From: an uncultured Bradyrhizobium sp.
GTDB taxonomy: Bacteria; Pseudomonadota; Alphaproteobacteria; Rhizobiales; Xanthobacteraceae
Length of the DNA stretch: 58,350 nt
Assembly (NCBI RefSeq): GCF_936943645.1
Contig: NZ_CAKZJO010000066.1
Coordinates: 1-58,350 of the forward strand
Direction of reading: 5' to 3'
Within the stretch, counting starts at the first letter, position 1, and every line of letters starts with the position of its first letter. The translations under genes were made by a program, and so were the position numbers. The notes beneath the pieces were generated by a model, which was not told the origin of the DNA, searched no databases, and worked only from the letters and a program-made list of their open reading frames with translations. This document shows, piece after piece, positions 1 through 7,904 of the stretch.

Positions 1-40
1 AGGCGACGGGGGCAATAGTGCAACGCTCCCCGGGGAGAGC

Positions 41-177
41 ACGGCATAAGCCGTCAAACCACTGCGCAGGGAAGGCCGTGTGTTGGGCTTCACCTGTATG
101 CCGCTGTGCAGCCTCTTGTAGCGCAATTCTCGCACAGTGGACCGTGGGTGCCAGCCGGCACCCGGCCTTCCCTGCGC
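41..177. repeat. Structured intergenic repeat element (possible structured RNA)
   Basis: Three nested inverted repeats are visible. A 5-bp hairpin with an ATAA loop lies at 41-54. A perfect 15-bp long-range pair joins 64-78 to 163-177. Just inside it, a 7-bp hairpin with an AGCC loop occupies 146-163. The layout is that of a mobile palindromic repeat or a folded RNA, not of coding sequence. From memory similar sequences recur between genes in Bradyrhizobium and are often over-called as small hypothetical proteins; I could not verify this. Orientation is unknown. Confidence 0.6.
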
Positions 178-282
178 CCTCTGACATTGAAGGCGCATTA
201 CGACCATGCAGGACTCGGGCAGGAACTGTCGCGAGGCCGCAGCGTTATGTCCTGTTTTTCAAAAAGCACGCAAGTTTTGTCG

Positions 283-296
283 AATCCGATCGGATT
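283..296. promoter_or_regulatory. 14-bp perfect palindrome, candidate operator
   Basis: The sequence AATCCGATCGGATT is a perfect palindrome about 130 bp upstream of the GTG start of the first cytochrome gene. Its size and position fit a dimeric regulator site, but it matches no operator I know. It does not contain the TTGAT-N4-ATCAA FNR/FixK box that might be expected before an oxidase operon. Confidence 0.3.
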
Positions 297-426
297 GCGG
301 GTTCAACCGGCGCGACCAAACGTCATCATGTGGGTCCGTGCTTGCACGCGAAAATATTGGCGCAATAATGCCGCCCTACGTTGTGAGCCGGAATCAACCG
401 GACCAACCCCATGGAGGGCGACGAAA

Positions 427-1134
427 GTGTTCGCTCGCACCGCGGCGTCAGTCGCTGTGATCATCACCTTGGCCGCCATCGATGGTGCGGCCGCGCAAAC
501 GGCCAATCAGCCGCCGGATACGATGGCGGCGCGGGTCGAGGCGTGCACGCCCTGCCACGGCAACAAGGGCGAAGGCACCAGCGATGTCTATTTTCCGCGC
601 CTCGCCGGCAAGCCTGCCGGCTATCTCTACAACCAGCTTCTCGCCTTCCGCAGCGGCCGGCGCAAATATCCGCCGATGAACTATCTGCTGGAGTTCCTGC
701 CCGATCCCTATCTGGAGGCGATGGCGGAATATTTCGCCGGCGAGCATCCGCCGCTGCCGCAGCCGGCGCCCAGCGAGGTCAGCAAGGAGGTCCTCGCGCA
801 GGGCGAGCTGCTCGCCACCAGCGGCGATGCCAGCCGCAGCATTCCGGCCTGCGTGAGCTGCCACGGCCCGGCGCTGGCCGGCATGCAGCCCGGCATTCCC
901 GGCCTGTTGGGGCTGCGCGCCGCTTATATCAGCGCCCAGCTCGGCGCCTGGCGCTATGGCACCCGCACCGCGAAGTCGCCCGACTGCATGCAGCTCGTGG
1001 CCGGCCATCTGACCGAGGCCGACGTCACCGCGGTCGCCGCCTGGCTCGCGACGCGGCCCGCGCCCGCCAACCCTGCCCCCGTTCCGAAGGGCACCTACGC
1101 GCTGCCCTTCGGCTGCGGCAGCCAGCCCAACTGA
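427..1134 (+). CDS. Diheme cytochrome c, c4-like, periplasmic
   Basis: A 235-aa exported electron-transfer protein. The GTG at 427 is chosen because GGAGGG lies 9 nt upstream and a signal peptide follows at once (residues 1-24, ending AAAQ). Earlier in-frame starts would add about 100 residues of non-protein-like sequence. Two heme c motifs are visible, CTPCH at 40-44 and CVSCH at 142-146, each followed by a small cytochrome fold, so the protein is a tandem diheme of the c4/c-class I type. It is first in an operon ending in a ba3-type oxidase and lies 8 bp before the next cytochrome gene. It probably feeds electrons to that oxidase; this role is inferred from position. Confidence 0.85.
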   Translation: MFARTAASVAVIITLAAIDGAAAQTANQPPDTMAARVEACTPCHGNKGEGTSDVYFPRLAGKPAGYLYNQLLAFRSGRRKYPPMNYLLEFLPDPYLEAMAEYFAGEHPPLPQPAPSEVSKEVLAQGELLATSGDASRSIPACVSCHGPALAGMQPGIPGLLGLRAAYISAQLGAWRYGTRTAKSPDCMQLVAGHLTEADVTAVAAWLATRPAPANPAPVPKGTYALPFGCGSQPN

Positions 1135-1142
1135 CGAGGCGG

Positions 1143-2396
1143 ATGATGGGCTCGAAACTGTCGATCGCATTCCTTGCTCTGGTTGTGCTGACGACTGCCG
1201 CGCAGGCGCAGGACAAGGCCCAAGGCAAGAACAGCGATATCATCGCGCGCGGCGAGTACCTCGCCCGTGCCGGCGATTGCACGGCGTGTCACACCGCACC
1301 GGAGGGACGCCTGTTCGCCGGCGGCCGCGCCATGCCGACCCCGTTCGGCACCCTCTACACCTCCAACATCACGCCGGATACCGATACGGGCATCGGCAAA
1401 TGGAGCGCGGACGATTTCTACAAGACCATGCACAGCGGCCGCTTCCCGGACGGCGGGCTGATCTATCCGGCGATGCCGTTCGCGTCCTACACCAAGGTGA
1501 CGCGCGCCGACAGCGACGCAATCTATGCGTATCTGCGCGCAATCGCGCCGGTAAGCCAGAAGAACAAGCCGCACGAGCTGCGCTTTCCCTATGACAACCG
1601 CCAGCTCATTCTCGGCTGGCGCACGCTGTTCTTCAGCGAAGGCGAGTTCAAGCCCGATCCGAAGAAGTCGGCGGAATGGAATCGCGGCGCCTATCTGGTC
1701 GAGGGTCTCGGCCATTGCGGCATGTGTCATTCGCCGATCAACGCGCTCGGCGGCACCTCGCAATCGGACGCCTTCAAGGGCGGCCTGATCCCGATGCAGA
1801 ACTGGTACGCCCCATCCCTCACCTCCAACCGCGAAGCCGGCCTCGGTGACTGGAGCATCAAGGACATCACCGACCTGCTCCAGACCGGCGTCTCCATGCG
1901 CGGCGTGGTCTACGGTCCGATGGCCGAGGTCGTGCACAACAGCCTGCAATATCTCAATGACGAGGACACGCGCGCCATGGCGGTGTACCTCAAGGGCATC
2001 GCGGAGCCCTCGCCTCCGCCGCCGGCGAGCTCGACGCTGCCGACCACCGAGAGCAGCCTGCTGATCAGCCTCGGCAAGACCGTTTACGACAAACACTGCG
2101 CGAGCTGTCACGGCACGCAGGGCGAAGGCAAGCCGCCGCACTGGCCGCCGCTCGCCAACAACCAGTCGATCGAGATGCAGTCGGCGGTCAATCCGATCCG
2201 CATGGTGCTCAACGGCGGCTATCCGCCGGGCACCAAGGGCAATCCGATGCCCTATGGCATGCCGCCCTTCGCGGGCCTGCTGTCCGACAACGAGATCGCC
2301 GCCGTCGTCTCCTACATCCGCACCGCCTGGGGCAATCGCGGCACGCCGGTCTCGGCGCGCGAAGCCAACGAGCTGCGTTCCGCGCCGCTGAACTGA
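1143..2396 (+). CDS. Triheme cytochrome c, alcohol/gluconate-dehydrogenase cytochrome-subunit type
   Basis: A 417-aa periplasmic protein with a signal peptide (1-23, ending AQA) and three heme c motifs: CTACH 46-50, CGMCH 192-196 and CASCH 319-323. The length, three-heme spacing and phrases such as 'YTSNITPD' and 'GKWSADDF' match the cytochrome subunit of membrane quinohemoprotein alcohol dehydrogenases and FAD gluconate/sorbitol dehydrogenases. No dehydrogenase subunit is adjacent; the partner genes are an oxidase. A double ATG (1143, 1146) follows GAGGCGG. In this context it could act as a wiring module between periplasmic donors and the ba3 oxidase, which is an inference. A C-terminal membrane helix is not obvious. 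Confidence 0.85.
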   Translation: MMGSKLSIAFLALVVLTTAAQAQDKAQGKNSDIIARGEYLARAGDCTACHTAPEGRLFAGGRAMPTPFGTLYTSNITPDTDTGIGKWSADDFYKTMHSGRFPDGGLIYPAMPFASYTKVTRADSDAIYAYLRAIAPVSQKNKPHELRFPYDNRQLILGWRTLFFSEGEFKPDPKKSAEWNRGAYLVEGLGHCGMCHSPINALGGTSQSDAFKGGLIPMQNWYAPSLTSNREAGLGDWSIKDITDLLQTGVSMRGVVYGPMAEVVHNSLQYLNDEDTRAMAVYLKGIAEPSPPPPASSTLPTTESSLLISLGKTVYDKHCASCHGTQGEGKPPHWPPLANNQSIEMQSAVNPIRMVLNGGYPPGTKGNPMPYGMPPFAGLLSDNEIAAVVSYIRTAWGNRGTPVSAREANELRSAPLN

Positions 2397-2404
2397 GGCA
2401 TCAC

Positions 2405-2581
2405 ATGATCAATTCCGATCCGCCGACCAGCCCAGCCGCCGCCGATCAGGCCGTCGAGGAGGTCGTGGCGCAAGGCCCGTCCGGCGCCATAGTGCTCGCC
2501 GGCATTGCGACGGCCTGCGTGGTCGCAATGTGGTTCGCCTTCTATCTCTTCGTGTTCCTGCCGCGTGGGCCGCTGCAATGA
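2405..2581 (+). CDS. Small oxidase subunit (subunit IIa-like), single membrane helix
   Basis: A 58-aa protein starting MINSDPPTSP with one hydrophobic helix at about residues 29-52. Its stop overlaps the start of the subunit II gene by 4 bp (ATGA), a mark of translational coupling. In B-family (ba3) oxidases a one-helix subunit IIa supplies the transmembrane helix that subunit II lacks at that position. Size, topology and order (IIa, II, I) fit this. Sequence similarity is too low to prove by eye. It lies 8 bp after the triheme cytochrome gene. Confidence 0.7.
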   Translation: MINSDPPTSPAAADQAVEEVVAQGPSGAIVLAGIATACVVAMWFAFYLFVFLPRGPLQ

Positions 2582-3147
2582 GCACGTCAGACACCCATGG
2601 CAGCGCCAGTGCCGAGGTTGCGGCCCGCGTCGAGCGGCGCTGGGCCACCATTGCCGTTGTTATCATCGTGGTGATGGCATTGCTGGCCGCCTTCGCCGGC
2701 ATCCATCGCGCCACCATGCCGCAGCCGCGCGTCGAGACCACCGACCCGTCGCGGATCCATCTGTCCGGCGAGTTCGTCGAGAGCAATCTCGGCAGCGTGC
2801 TCGAGGCCAATGGCGCTGTCACCGTGCGCGCGATCGGCCAGCAATATTCCTTCACGCCGGCCTGCATCGTGGTTCCCGCGGACACGCCGATCACGCTGCG
2901 CGCCACCAGCGCCGACGTCGTGCACGGCATCCTGATCCAGGGCACCAACATCAACACCATGCTGGTGCCGGGCTACATCTCCGAGCAGTTGATGCGCTTT
3001 ACGAAGACAGGCGACTATCTGATGCCCTGCCAGGAGTTCTGCTCCTTTGGCCACGAGGGCATGTGGGGCAAGGTCAAGGTGATCGACAAGGCCGACTTTG
3101 CGAACCGTGCGAAGGGCGGCGGGAGGCTGAGCTGTGTTGGTCAATAG
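2578..3147 (+). CDS. Cytochrome c oxidase subunit II, ba3-type (CuA domain)
   Basis: A 189-aa protein with one N-terminal membrane helix (about 23-42) and a periplasmic cupredoxin domain. The CuA ligands are all visible: H116 in VVHG, and C151, E153 (backbone), C155, H159 and M162 in the CQEFCSFGHEGMWG motif. It takes electrons from cytochrome c and passes them to subunit I. The ATG at 2578 overlaps the preceding stop, and the C-terminus overlaps the subunit I start by 14 bp. A single helix instead of two is typical of the B family and agrees with the IIa gene just before it. Confidence 0.9.
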   Translation: MSTSDTHGSASAEVAARVERRWATIAVVIIVVMALLAAFAGIHRATMPQPRVETTDPSRIHLSGEFVESNLGSVLEANGAVTVRAIGQQYSFTPACIVVPADTPITLRATSADVVHGILIQGTNINTMLVPGYISEQLMRFTKTGDYLMPCQEFCSFGHEGMWGKVKVIDKADFANRAKGGGRLSCVGQ

Positions 3148-4756
3148 GAAGCTCATCCTCGCCCATTTCTGGCTGGCCTTCGCGGTGTTCGGCATCGCCC
3201 TGACGCTCGGCGCCTGGCAGATGTTCATCCGCAGCCCGATCGGCACCTGGCTGTCCAATCCCGAGCTGTATTACCGCTCGCTGACCGCGCACGGCACGGT
3301 GATGGGATACGTGTTCCCGACGCTGGTCGCGATGGGCTTTGGCTATGCCATCAGCGAGACCGCGCTGCAGCAGCGCCTGGTCGGCGTGCGCTGGGCCTGG
3401 ACCGGATTCTGGTTGATCGTCATCGGCAGCATCATGGCGGTGATCCCGATCGCGCTCGGCCGCGCCTCGGTGCTCTACACCTTCTATCCGCCGCTGATCG
3501 GCAACGTCTTCTACTATCTCGGCGTCGTGCTTGTCGTGGTCGGCTCCTGGATCTGGGTCGCGCTGATGTCGGTCAACTTGCGCGTCTGGCGCAAGGCCAA
3601 TCCCGGCGCGCCGGTGCCGCTGGCGATGTTCGCCAATGTCGCGGGCTCCTATCTCTGGGCCTGGACCGCGGTCGGCGCCGCGCTCGAGCTGCTGCTCCAG
3701 ATCATTCCCGTGGCGGCGGGGCTGAAGAACACCATCGATGCCGGCCTTGCCCGCATCTTCTTCTCCTGGACGCTGCACGCCATCGTCTATTTCTGGCTGA
3801 TGCCGACCTACATCGCCTACTACACCATCGTGCCGCGCGCGATCGGCGGCCGGGTCTATTCCGACAGCATGGCGCGGATCTCCTTCATCCTGTTCCTGGT
3901 GGTGGCGATGCCGATCGGCATGCACCACACCTTCGCCGATCCGCAAGTCGGCGCCGGCTTCAAGTTCATTCATTCGGCCTTCACGGCGCTGGTGGCGCTG
4001 CCGACGCTGCTGACCGTGTTCACGATCTGCGCCTCGGTCGAGATCGCCGCGCGCCTGCGCGGCGGCCGCGGCATGTTCGGCTGGATCAGGGCCCTGCCCT
4101 GGGACAATCCGATGATGCTGGCGCTGGCGTTCTCGTTCGTCATGCTCGGCTTTGGCGGTGCCGGCGGCCTCATCAACATGAGCTATCAGCTCGATGCCTC
4201 CATTCACAATACGCAGTGGATCACCGGCCATTTCCACCTGATCTTCGGCGGCGCCATCGTGATCATGTATTTCGCGATCGCCTATGATCTGTGGCCGCAT
4301 CTGACCGGCCGCGAGCTGATGGATATCAGGCTGATCCGCACCCAGCTCTGGCTGTGGTTCATCGGCATGATCGTGACGACCTTCCCGTGGCACTGGGTCG
4401 GCATTCTCGGCATGCCGCGCCGCATGGCCTATTTCGATTTCGCCGATCCCGCCATCGCGCCGCAGGCGCTTTCGGTGACCTTCTCGGCGATCGGCGGTTT
4501 CGTCCTGCTGGCTTCCGGCATCATGTTCATCGTGATCCTCGCGCGCGGCATGCGTGCGCCGCTAGCCGACGCCGGCCCGTATCGCTTCGCGCTCGCCGTG
4601 CATGAGCCGAAGACGGTCCCCGTCGCGCTCAATACCCACGCGCTGTGGGTGGCGCTGATGATCGGCCTCACGCTGACCAATTACGGCTATCCGATCCTGA
4701 ATCTGGCGCTCAGTTCCGGCACCTCGGTGCCGGCCGTCTATGTGGGAGCGCAGTGA
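3134..4756 (+). CDS. Cytochrome c oxidase subunit I, ba3-type
   Basis: A 540-aa polytopic catalytic subunit that reduces O2 to water at the heme a3/CuB site. H53 (AHGTVMGY) and H366/H368 (TGHFH) give the heme ligands. CuB is bound by H215, which has the partner Y219 (HAIVYFWLMP), and by H264/H265 (MHHTF). The HxxxY pair and the short 'FWLMPTYIAYYTI' segment are diagnostic of B-type oxidases such as Thermus ba3, which often have high oxygen affinity. Translation starts at GTG 3134, 8 nt after GGGAGG and inside the 3' end of subunit II. The stop overlaps the next gene by 1 bp. Confidence 0.93.
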   Translation: MLVNRKLILAHFWLAFAVFGIALTLGAWQMFIRSPIGTWLSNPELYYRSLTAHGTVMGYVFPTLVAMGFGYAISETALQQRLVGVRWAWTGFWLIVIGSIMAVIPIALGRASVLYTFYPPLIGNVFYYLGVVLVVVGSWIWVALMSVNLRVWRKANPGAPVPLAMFANVAGSYLWAWTAVGAALELLLQIIPVAAGLKNTIDAGLARIFFSWTLHAIVYFWLMPTYIAYYTIVPRAIGGRVYSDSMARISFILFLVVAMPIGMHHTFADPQVGAGFKFIHSAFTALVALPTLLTVFTICASVEIAARLRGGRGMFGWIRALPWDNPMMLALAFSFVMLGFGGAGGLINMSYQLDASIHNTQWITGHFHLIFGGAIVIMYFAIAYDLWPHLTGRELMDIRLIRTQLWLWFIGMIVTTFPWHWVGILGMPRRMAYFDFADPAIAPQALSVTFSAIGGFVLLASGIMFIVILARGMRAPLADAGPYRFALAVHEPKTVPVALNTHALWVALMIGLTLTNYGYPILNLALSSGTSVPAVYVGAQ

Positions 4757-5571
4757 TGAGCAGGCGCGACCTCTTCACCATCAGCAACAGCCATTTCAGG
4801 ATCGGCGTCGGCATCACCGCGGCGATCCTGATCGTGACCGCGGTCGCCGGCTTCATCGTGCTGCCCTTCGCGCAGCCCTGGGTGCAGTTCGCAGGCGTCT
4901 GGGACGCGATCTGCAGCGCCGCCGGCGTGCCGCAGCGTACGGCCAACGTCACGGTGCCCGAACAGGCAAAACGCCTGTCCGAGGTCGTGCTGACCTCGAA
5001 CACGCTGTCGCGGCCGAGCCAGGAAGCGATCGGCCGCGGCGCGACGCTGGCACAGCGTTGCGCAATCTGCCACGGCCCGACCGGCGTCAGCCGCGCGGAC
5101 TCGCCCAATCTCGCCGGCCAGTATGCCGCCGTGATCTACAAGCAGCTGCACGATTTCCGCTCGGGCGCGCGCACCAATGCCGTGATGTCGCCGTTCGCGG
5201 TCAATTTGACCGACCAGGAGATCGCCGATCTCTCCAACTATTACGCCTACCTGCCGCGGCTCCCCGCCTATCACCCGACCCCGCAACTGCCGAAGCCCAA
5301 CATCGTCATCTACGGCGCCCCGATGCGCGGCATCGCACCCTGCGGCTCCTGCCATGGCAGCCTCGACAACAAGACCGGCAGCCCGTGGCTGGAGGGGCAA
5401 TCCGAGGCCTACATGAAGGCGCAACTGCAGGCCTTCGCGACCAGCGAGCGCCGCAACGACATCAGCCAGCAGATGCGCAACATCGCGCGCGCAATGACGC
5501 CGCAGGAGATCGAGGCGGCCGCGGCGTATTACGCCTCACAGCCGCCGGATGTGGTGAAGGCGGTGGATTAG
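4756..5571 (+). CDS. Membrane-anchored diheme cytochrome c
   Basis: A 271-aa protein with an uncleaved N-terminal anchor (about 16-37) and two heme c motifs, CAICH 102-106 and CGSCH 196-200, in a c4-like tandem. The ATG overlaps the subunit I stop (TGATG), so it belongs to the same translationally coupled operon. It is probably the direct membrane-bound electron donor to CuA of the ba3 oxidase. The sequence between the anchor and the first heme (38-95) is a linker. It is the last gene of the operon; a palindromic repeat follows within 8 bp. Confidence 0.88.
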   Translation: MSRRDLFTISNSHFRIGVGITAAILIVTAVAGFIVLPFAQPWVQFAGVWDAICSAAGVPQRTANVTVPEQAKRLSEVVLTSNTLSRPSQEAIGRGATLAQRCAICHGPTGVSRADSPNLAGQYAAVIYKQLHDFRSGARTNAVMSPFAVNLTDQEIADLSNYYAYLPRLPAYHPTPQLPKPNIVIYGAPMRGIAPCGSCHGSLDNKTGSPWLEGQSEAYMKAQLQAFATSERRNDISQQMRNIARAMTPQEIEAAAAYYASQPPDVVKAVD

Positions 5572-5578
5572 AGATGGT

Positions 5579-5718
5579 CTCGTGCCCCGGACGCAGCGCA
5601 GCGCTTCTTCAGCGGTGCGCTGCAGAGTCGGGGCCTATCTCTCCGGGGTGCTCGGGCGGCGTGGGTCCCGGCTCTGCGCAGCAACGCGAAAAGCGTTGCA
5701 GCGCGTCCGGGAAACGAG
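5579..5718. repeat. Palindromic intergenic repeat, about 140 bp
   Basis: The outer arms 5579-5594 (CTCGTGCCCCGGACGC) and 5703-5718 (GCGTCCGGGAAACGAG) pair with few mismatches. Between them lie shorter inverted repeats built from CAGCG/CGCTG and CCGGGG motifs. The element fills the gap between the cytochrome operon and the convergent ratA-like gene and may work as a bidirectional terminator. I recall sequences of this kind as highly repeated in Bradyrhizobium intergenic regions, which is unverified here. Confidence 0.65.
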
Positions 5719-5723
5719 AGTTA

Positions 5724-6194
5724 TTACGTCGGCGCCAGCTTGGGCCGGCCGTAGATCGCGTCCGCGCGCTTTTCGAACGCGGTCGAGAACCGCGCGAAAG
5801 CGGCGTCGAACATCGAGCCCATCAGCATCGCCAGCATGCGGCTCTTGAACTCGTAGGACAGGAAGAAGCCGACGTCGCAGACGCCCTCACCTTTGGGCTC
5901 GAACGTCCAGCGGTTTTCGAGATTGCTGAAAGGACCTTGCAGATATTCGACCAGGATTTTCAGATTGGTGCGGTCGAGCGTCACGCGGCTGGTGAAGGAT
6001 TCCTTGACCAGCTTGAACGACACCGTCATGTCGGCCACCAGCACCTCGGTGCCGTCGGGCTTGGCCATGCGCTGGCGCACCTTCAGCGCGCTGCAGAGCG
6101 GCACGAATTCCGGGTAGCGCTCGACGTCGGCGACCAGATCGAACATCTGGGAGGCGCTGTGGTCGACACGGCGCTTGCTCGAGAATTTGGGCAT
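5724..6194 (-). CDS. START/COQ10-domain protein, RatA family
   Basis: A 156-aa single-domain protein of the polyketide-cyclase/START superfamily. The N-terminal signature 'VDHSASQMFDLVADVERYPEFVPLC' and the C-terminal helix 'FDAAFARFSTAFEKRADAIYG' match the COQ10/RatA group, which binds hydrophobic ligands such as ubiquinone. The toxin name RatA comes from overexpression work in E. coli; a quinone chaperone role is the likelier normal function. It lies 18 bp downstream of lipA on the same strand, so the two are probably co-transcribed, an arrangement common in rhizobia. Confidence 0.9.
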   Translation of the reverse strand: MPKFSSKRRVDHSASQMFDLVADVERYPEFVPLCSALKVRQRMAKPDGTEVLVADMTVSFKLVKESFTSRVTLDRTNLKILVEYLQGPFSNLENRWTFEPKGEGVCDVGFFLSYEFKSRMLAMLMGSMFDAAFARFSTAFEKRADAIYGRPKLAPT

Positions 6195-6212
6195 GGCGGC
6201 TCAGACGGCGGT

Positions 6213-7169
6213 TCAGCGGGCGCTTGCTGCCCGCGCGGCCTTCAGTCTCGCAAAGTCCTCGCCGGCATGATGGGACGAGCGGGTCAGCGGACTCGCGGAT
6301 ACCATCAGGAAGCCCTTGGTGTAGGCGACCTTTTCGTAGGAGGCGAATTCGTCCGGCGGCACGTAGCGCATCACGGCGTGGTGCTTGCGGGTCGGCTGCA
6401 GATATTGCCCGATGGTCAGGAAATCGACGTCGGCGGAACGCAGATCGTCCATCACCTGCTGCACCTCGTGGCGCTCCTCGCCGAGGCCGACCATAATGCC
6501 GGACTTGGTGAAGATGGTGGGATCGAGCTCCTTGACCCGCTGCAGCAGCCGGATCGAATGGAAATAACGCGCGCCGGGTCGCACCGTGAGATAGCGCGAC
6601 GGCACGGTCTCGAGATTGTGGTTGAAGACGTCGGGCTTGGCGGCGACGACGATGTCGAGCGCCCCCTCCTTGCGCAGGAAGTCCGGCGTCAGGATCTCGA
6701 TCGTGGTCGTGGGACAGGCCGCGCGGATCGCACGGATGGTTTGGGCAAAATGCTCGGCGCCGCCATCGGCGAGATCGTCGCGGTCGACCGAGGTGATGAC
6801 GACATGCGCGAGGCCCAGCTTGGCGGTGGCTTCGGCGACGTTTTGCGGCTCGGCGGCGTCCAGCGCATTCGGCAGGCCGGTCTTGACGTTGCAGAAGGCG
6901 CAGGCGCGGGTGCAGGTGTCACCCATGATCATGAAGGTCGCGTGCTTCTTGTCCCAGCACTCGCCGATGTTCGGGCAGCCCGCCTCTTCGCACACCGTGT
7001 GCAGGCCGTTCGACCGCACGATGTTGCGGGTGTCGGCATAGCCGCGGGTGTTGGGCGCGCGCACGCGGATCCAGTCCGGCTTCGGCGGCGAAGCGGAGTC
7101 AGGGCGATTCACCTTTTCAGGGTGGCGCGGGCGCAGCGGGTTCGTGATGGTATCGACAATAACGACCAT
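6213..7169 (-). CDS. lipA: Lipoyl synthase
   Basis: A 318-aa radical SAM enzyme that inserts two sulfurs into octanoyl-protein to make lipoyl cofactor for pyruvate and 2-oxoglutarate dehydrogenases and the glycine cleavage system. The auxiliary cluster motif (C60, C65, C71 in CEEAGCPNIGEC) and the radical SAM CxxxCxxC (C86, C90, C93 in CTRACAFC) are both intact. The C-terminal 'LTRSSHHAGE' carries the conserved serine ligand of the auxiliary cluster. Length is normal. It is divergent from the glycosylase gene across 130 bp that must hold both promoters. Confidence 0.97.
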   Translation of the reverse strand: MVVIVDTITNPLRPRHPEKVNRPDSASPPKPDWIRVRAPNTRGYADTRNIVRSNGLHTVCEEAGCPNIGECWDKKHATFMIMGDTCTRACAFCNVKTGLPNALDAAEPQNVAEATAKLGLAHVVITSVDRDDLADGGAEHFAQTIRAIRAACPTTTIEILTPDFLRKEGALDIVVAAKPDVFNHNLETVPSRYLTVRPGARYFHSIRLLQRVKELDPTIFTKSGIMVGLGEERHEVQQVMDDLRSADVDFLTIGQYLQPTRKHHAVMRYVPPDEFASYEKVAYTKGFLMVSASPLTRSSHHAGEDFARLKAARAASAR

Positions 7170-7299
7170 GGTCCGTCCGGTCTGTTCAGGTCCTACCTAG
7201 TCGGTCTGCCCTCTCGCTGCAACCCGGCTCGCGCCGCTTCAGGGAACATGGCAGATATGGGCATTATCCTGCTCTGTTCTCAAGCGATTCTCACCTCGA

Positions 7300-7902
7300 A
7301 TGGCTCCAGTCTCGAAGGCCCCATCCCCCAGGCTCGGCAAACGGCTCAAGCGCGGCTTTTTCGACCGCGACGTCCGCGAGGTCGCGCACGATTTGATCGG
7401 CGCGACCATGCTGGTGGACGGCGTCGGCGGCATCATCGTCGAGGTCGAGGCCTATCATCATACCGAGCCGGCGGCGCACTCCTACAACGGCCCGACGCCG
7501 CGGAACCAGATCATGTTCGGCCCGCCTGGTTACGCCTATGTCTACCGCTCCTACGGCATCCACTGGTGCGTCAATTTCGTCTGCGAGGAGGCTGGCTCGG
7601 CCAGCGCCGTGCTGATCCGTGCGCTGGAGCCGACGCACGGCCTGGCCACGATGCGCCGCCGCCGTCATCTGCAGGAGGTGCACGCGCTGTGCTCGGGCCC
7701 GGGAAAGCTGACCGAGGCGCTCGGCATCACCATTGCGCACAACACCCTGCCGCTGGACCGTCCGCCGATCGCGCTGCATGCACGGACGGAGGAATTGGAG
7801 GTCGCGACCGGCATCCGCATCGGCATCACCAAGGCCGTCGAGCTGCCCTGGCGCTATGGCGTCAGGGGCTCGAAATTCCTCAGCAAGCCGTTCCCGAAAT
7901 AG
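7300..7902 (+). CDS. DNA-3-methyladenine glycosylase (AAG/MPG family)
   Basis: A 200-aa base-excision repair enzyme that removes alkylated purines. The fold markers are 'FFDRDVREVAHDLIGATM' near the N-terminus, 'IIVEVEAYHHTEPAAHSYNGPTPRN' with the catalytic glutamate region, 'MFGPPGYAYVYRSYGIHWCVNFV', and 'CSGPGKLTEALGI'. These match the mammalian-AAG-like family (PF02245). No clear Shine-Dalgarno sequence precedes the ATG. The gene ends only 2 bp before the stop codon of the convergent valS, leaving no room for a terminator between them. Confidence 0.93.
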   Translation: MAPVSKAPSPRLGKRLKRGFFDRDVREVAHDLIGATMLVDGVGGIIVEVEAYHHTEPAAHSYNGPTPRNQIMFGPPGYAYVYRSYGIHWCVNFVCEEAGSASAVLIRALEPTHGLATMRRRRHLQEVHALCSGPGKLTEALGITIAHNTLPLDRPPIALHARTEELEVATGIRIGITKAVELPWRYGVRGSKFLSKPFPK

Positions 7903-7904
7903 CC

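Larger units (their letters stand above)
1..426. other. Intergenic region upstream of the oxidase operon
   Basis: I see no convincing protein gene here. Short open frames exist, but they run through inverted repeats and have no ribosome-binding site or family resemblance. The stretch holds a structured repeat (41-177) and a 14-bp palindrome (283-296). A GGAGGG ribosome-binding site at 413-418 serves the first cytochrome gene. The operon promoter must lie in this region or further upstream, but I cannot place it with confidence. Confidence 0.6.

Noticed and set aside
18..460. Small plus-strand open frames upstream of the first cytochrome gene.
   Set aside because: They run through the structured repeat at 41-177, have no ribosome-binding sites, and look like known over-calls in such repeats.
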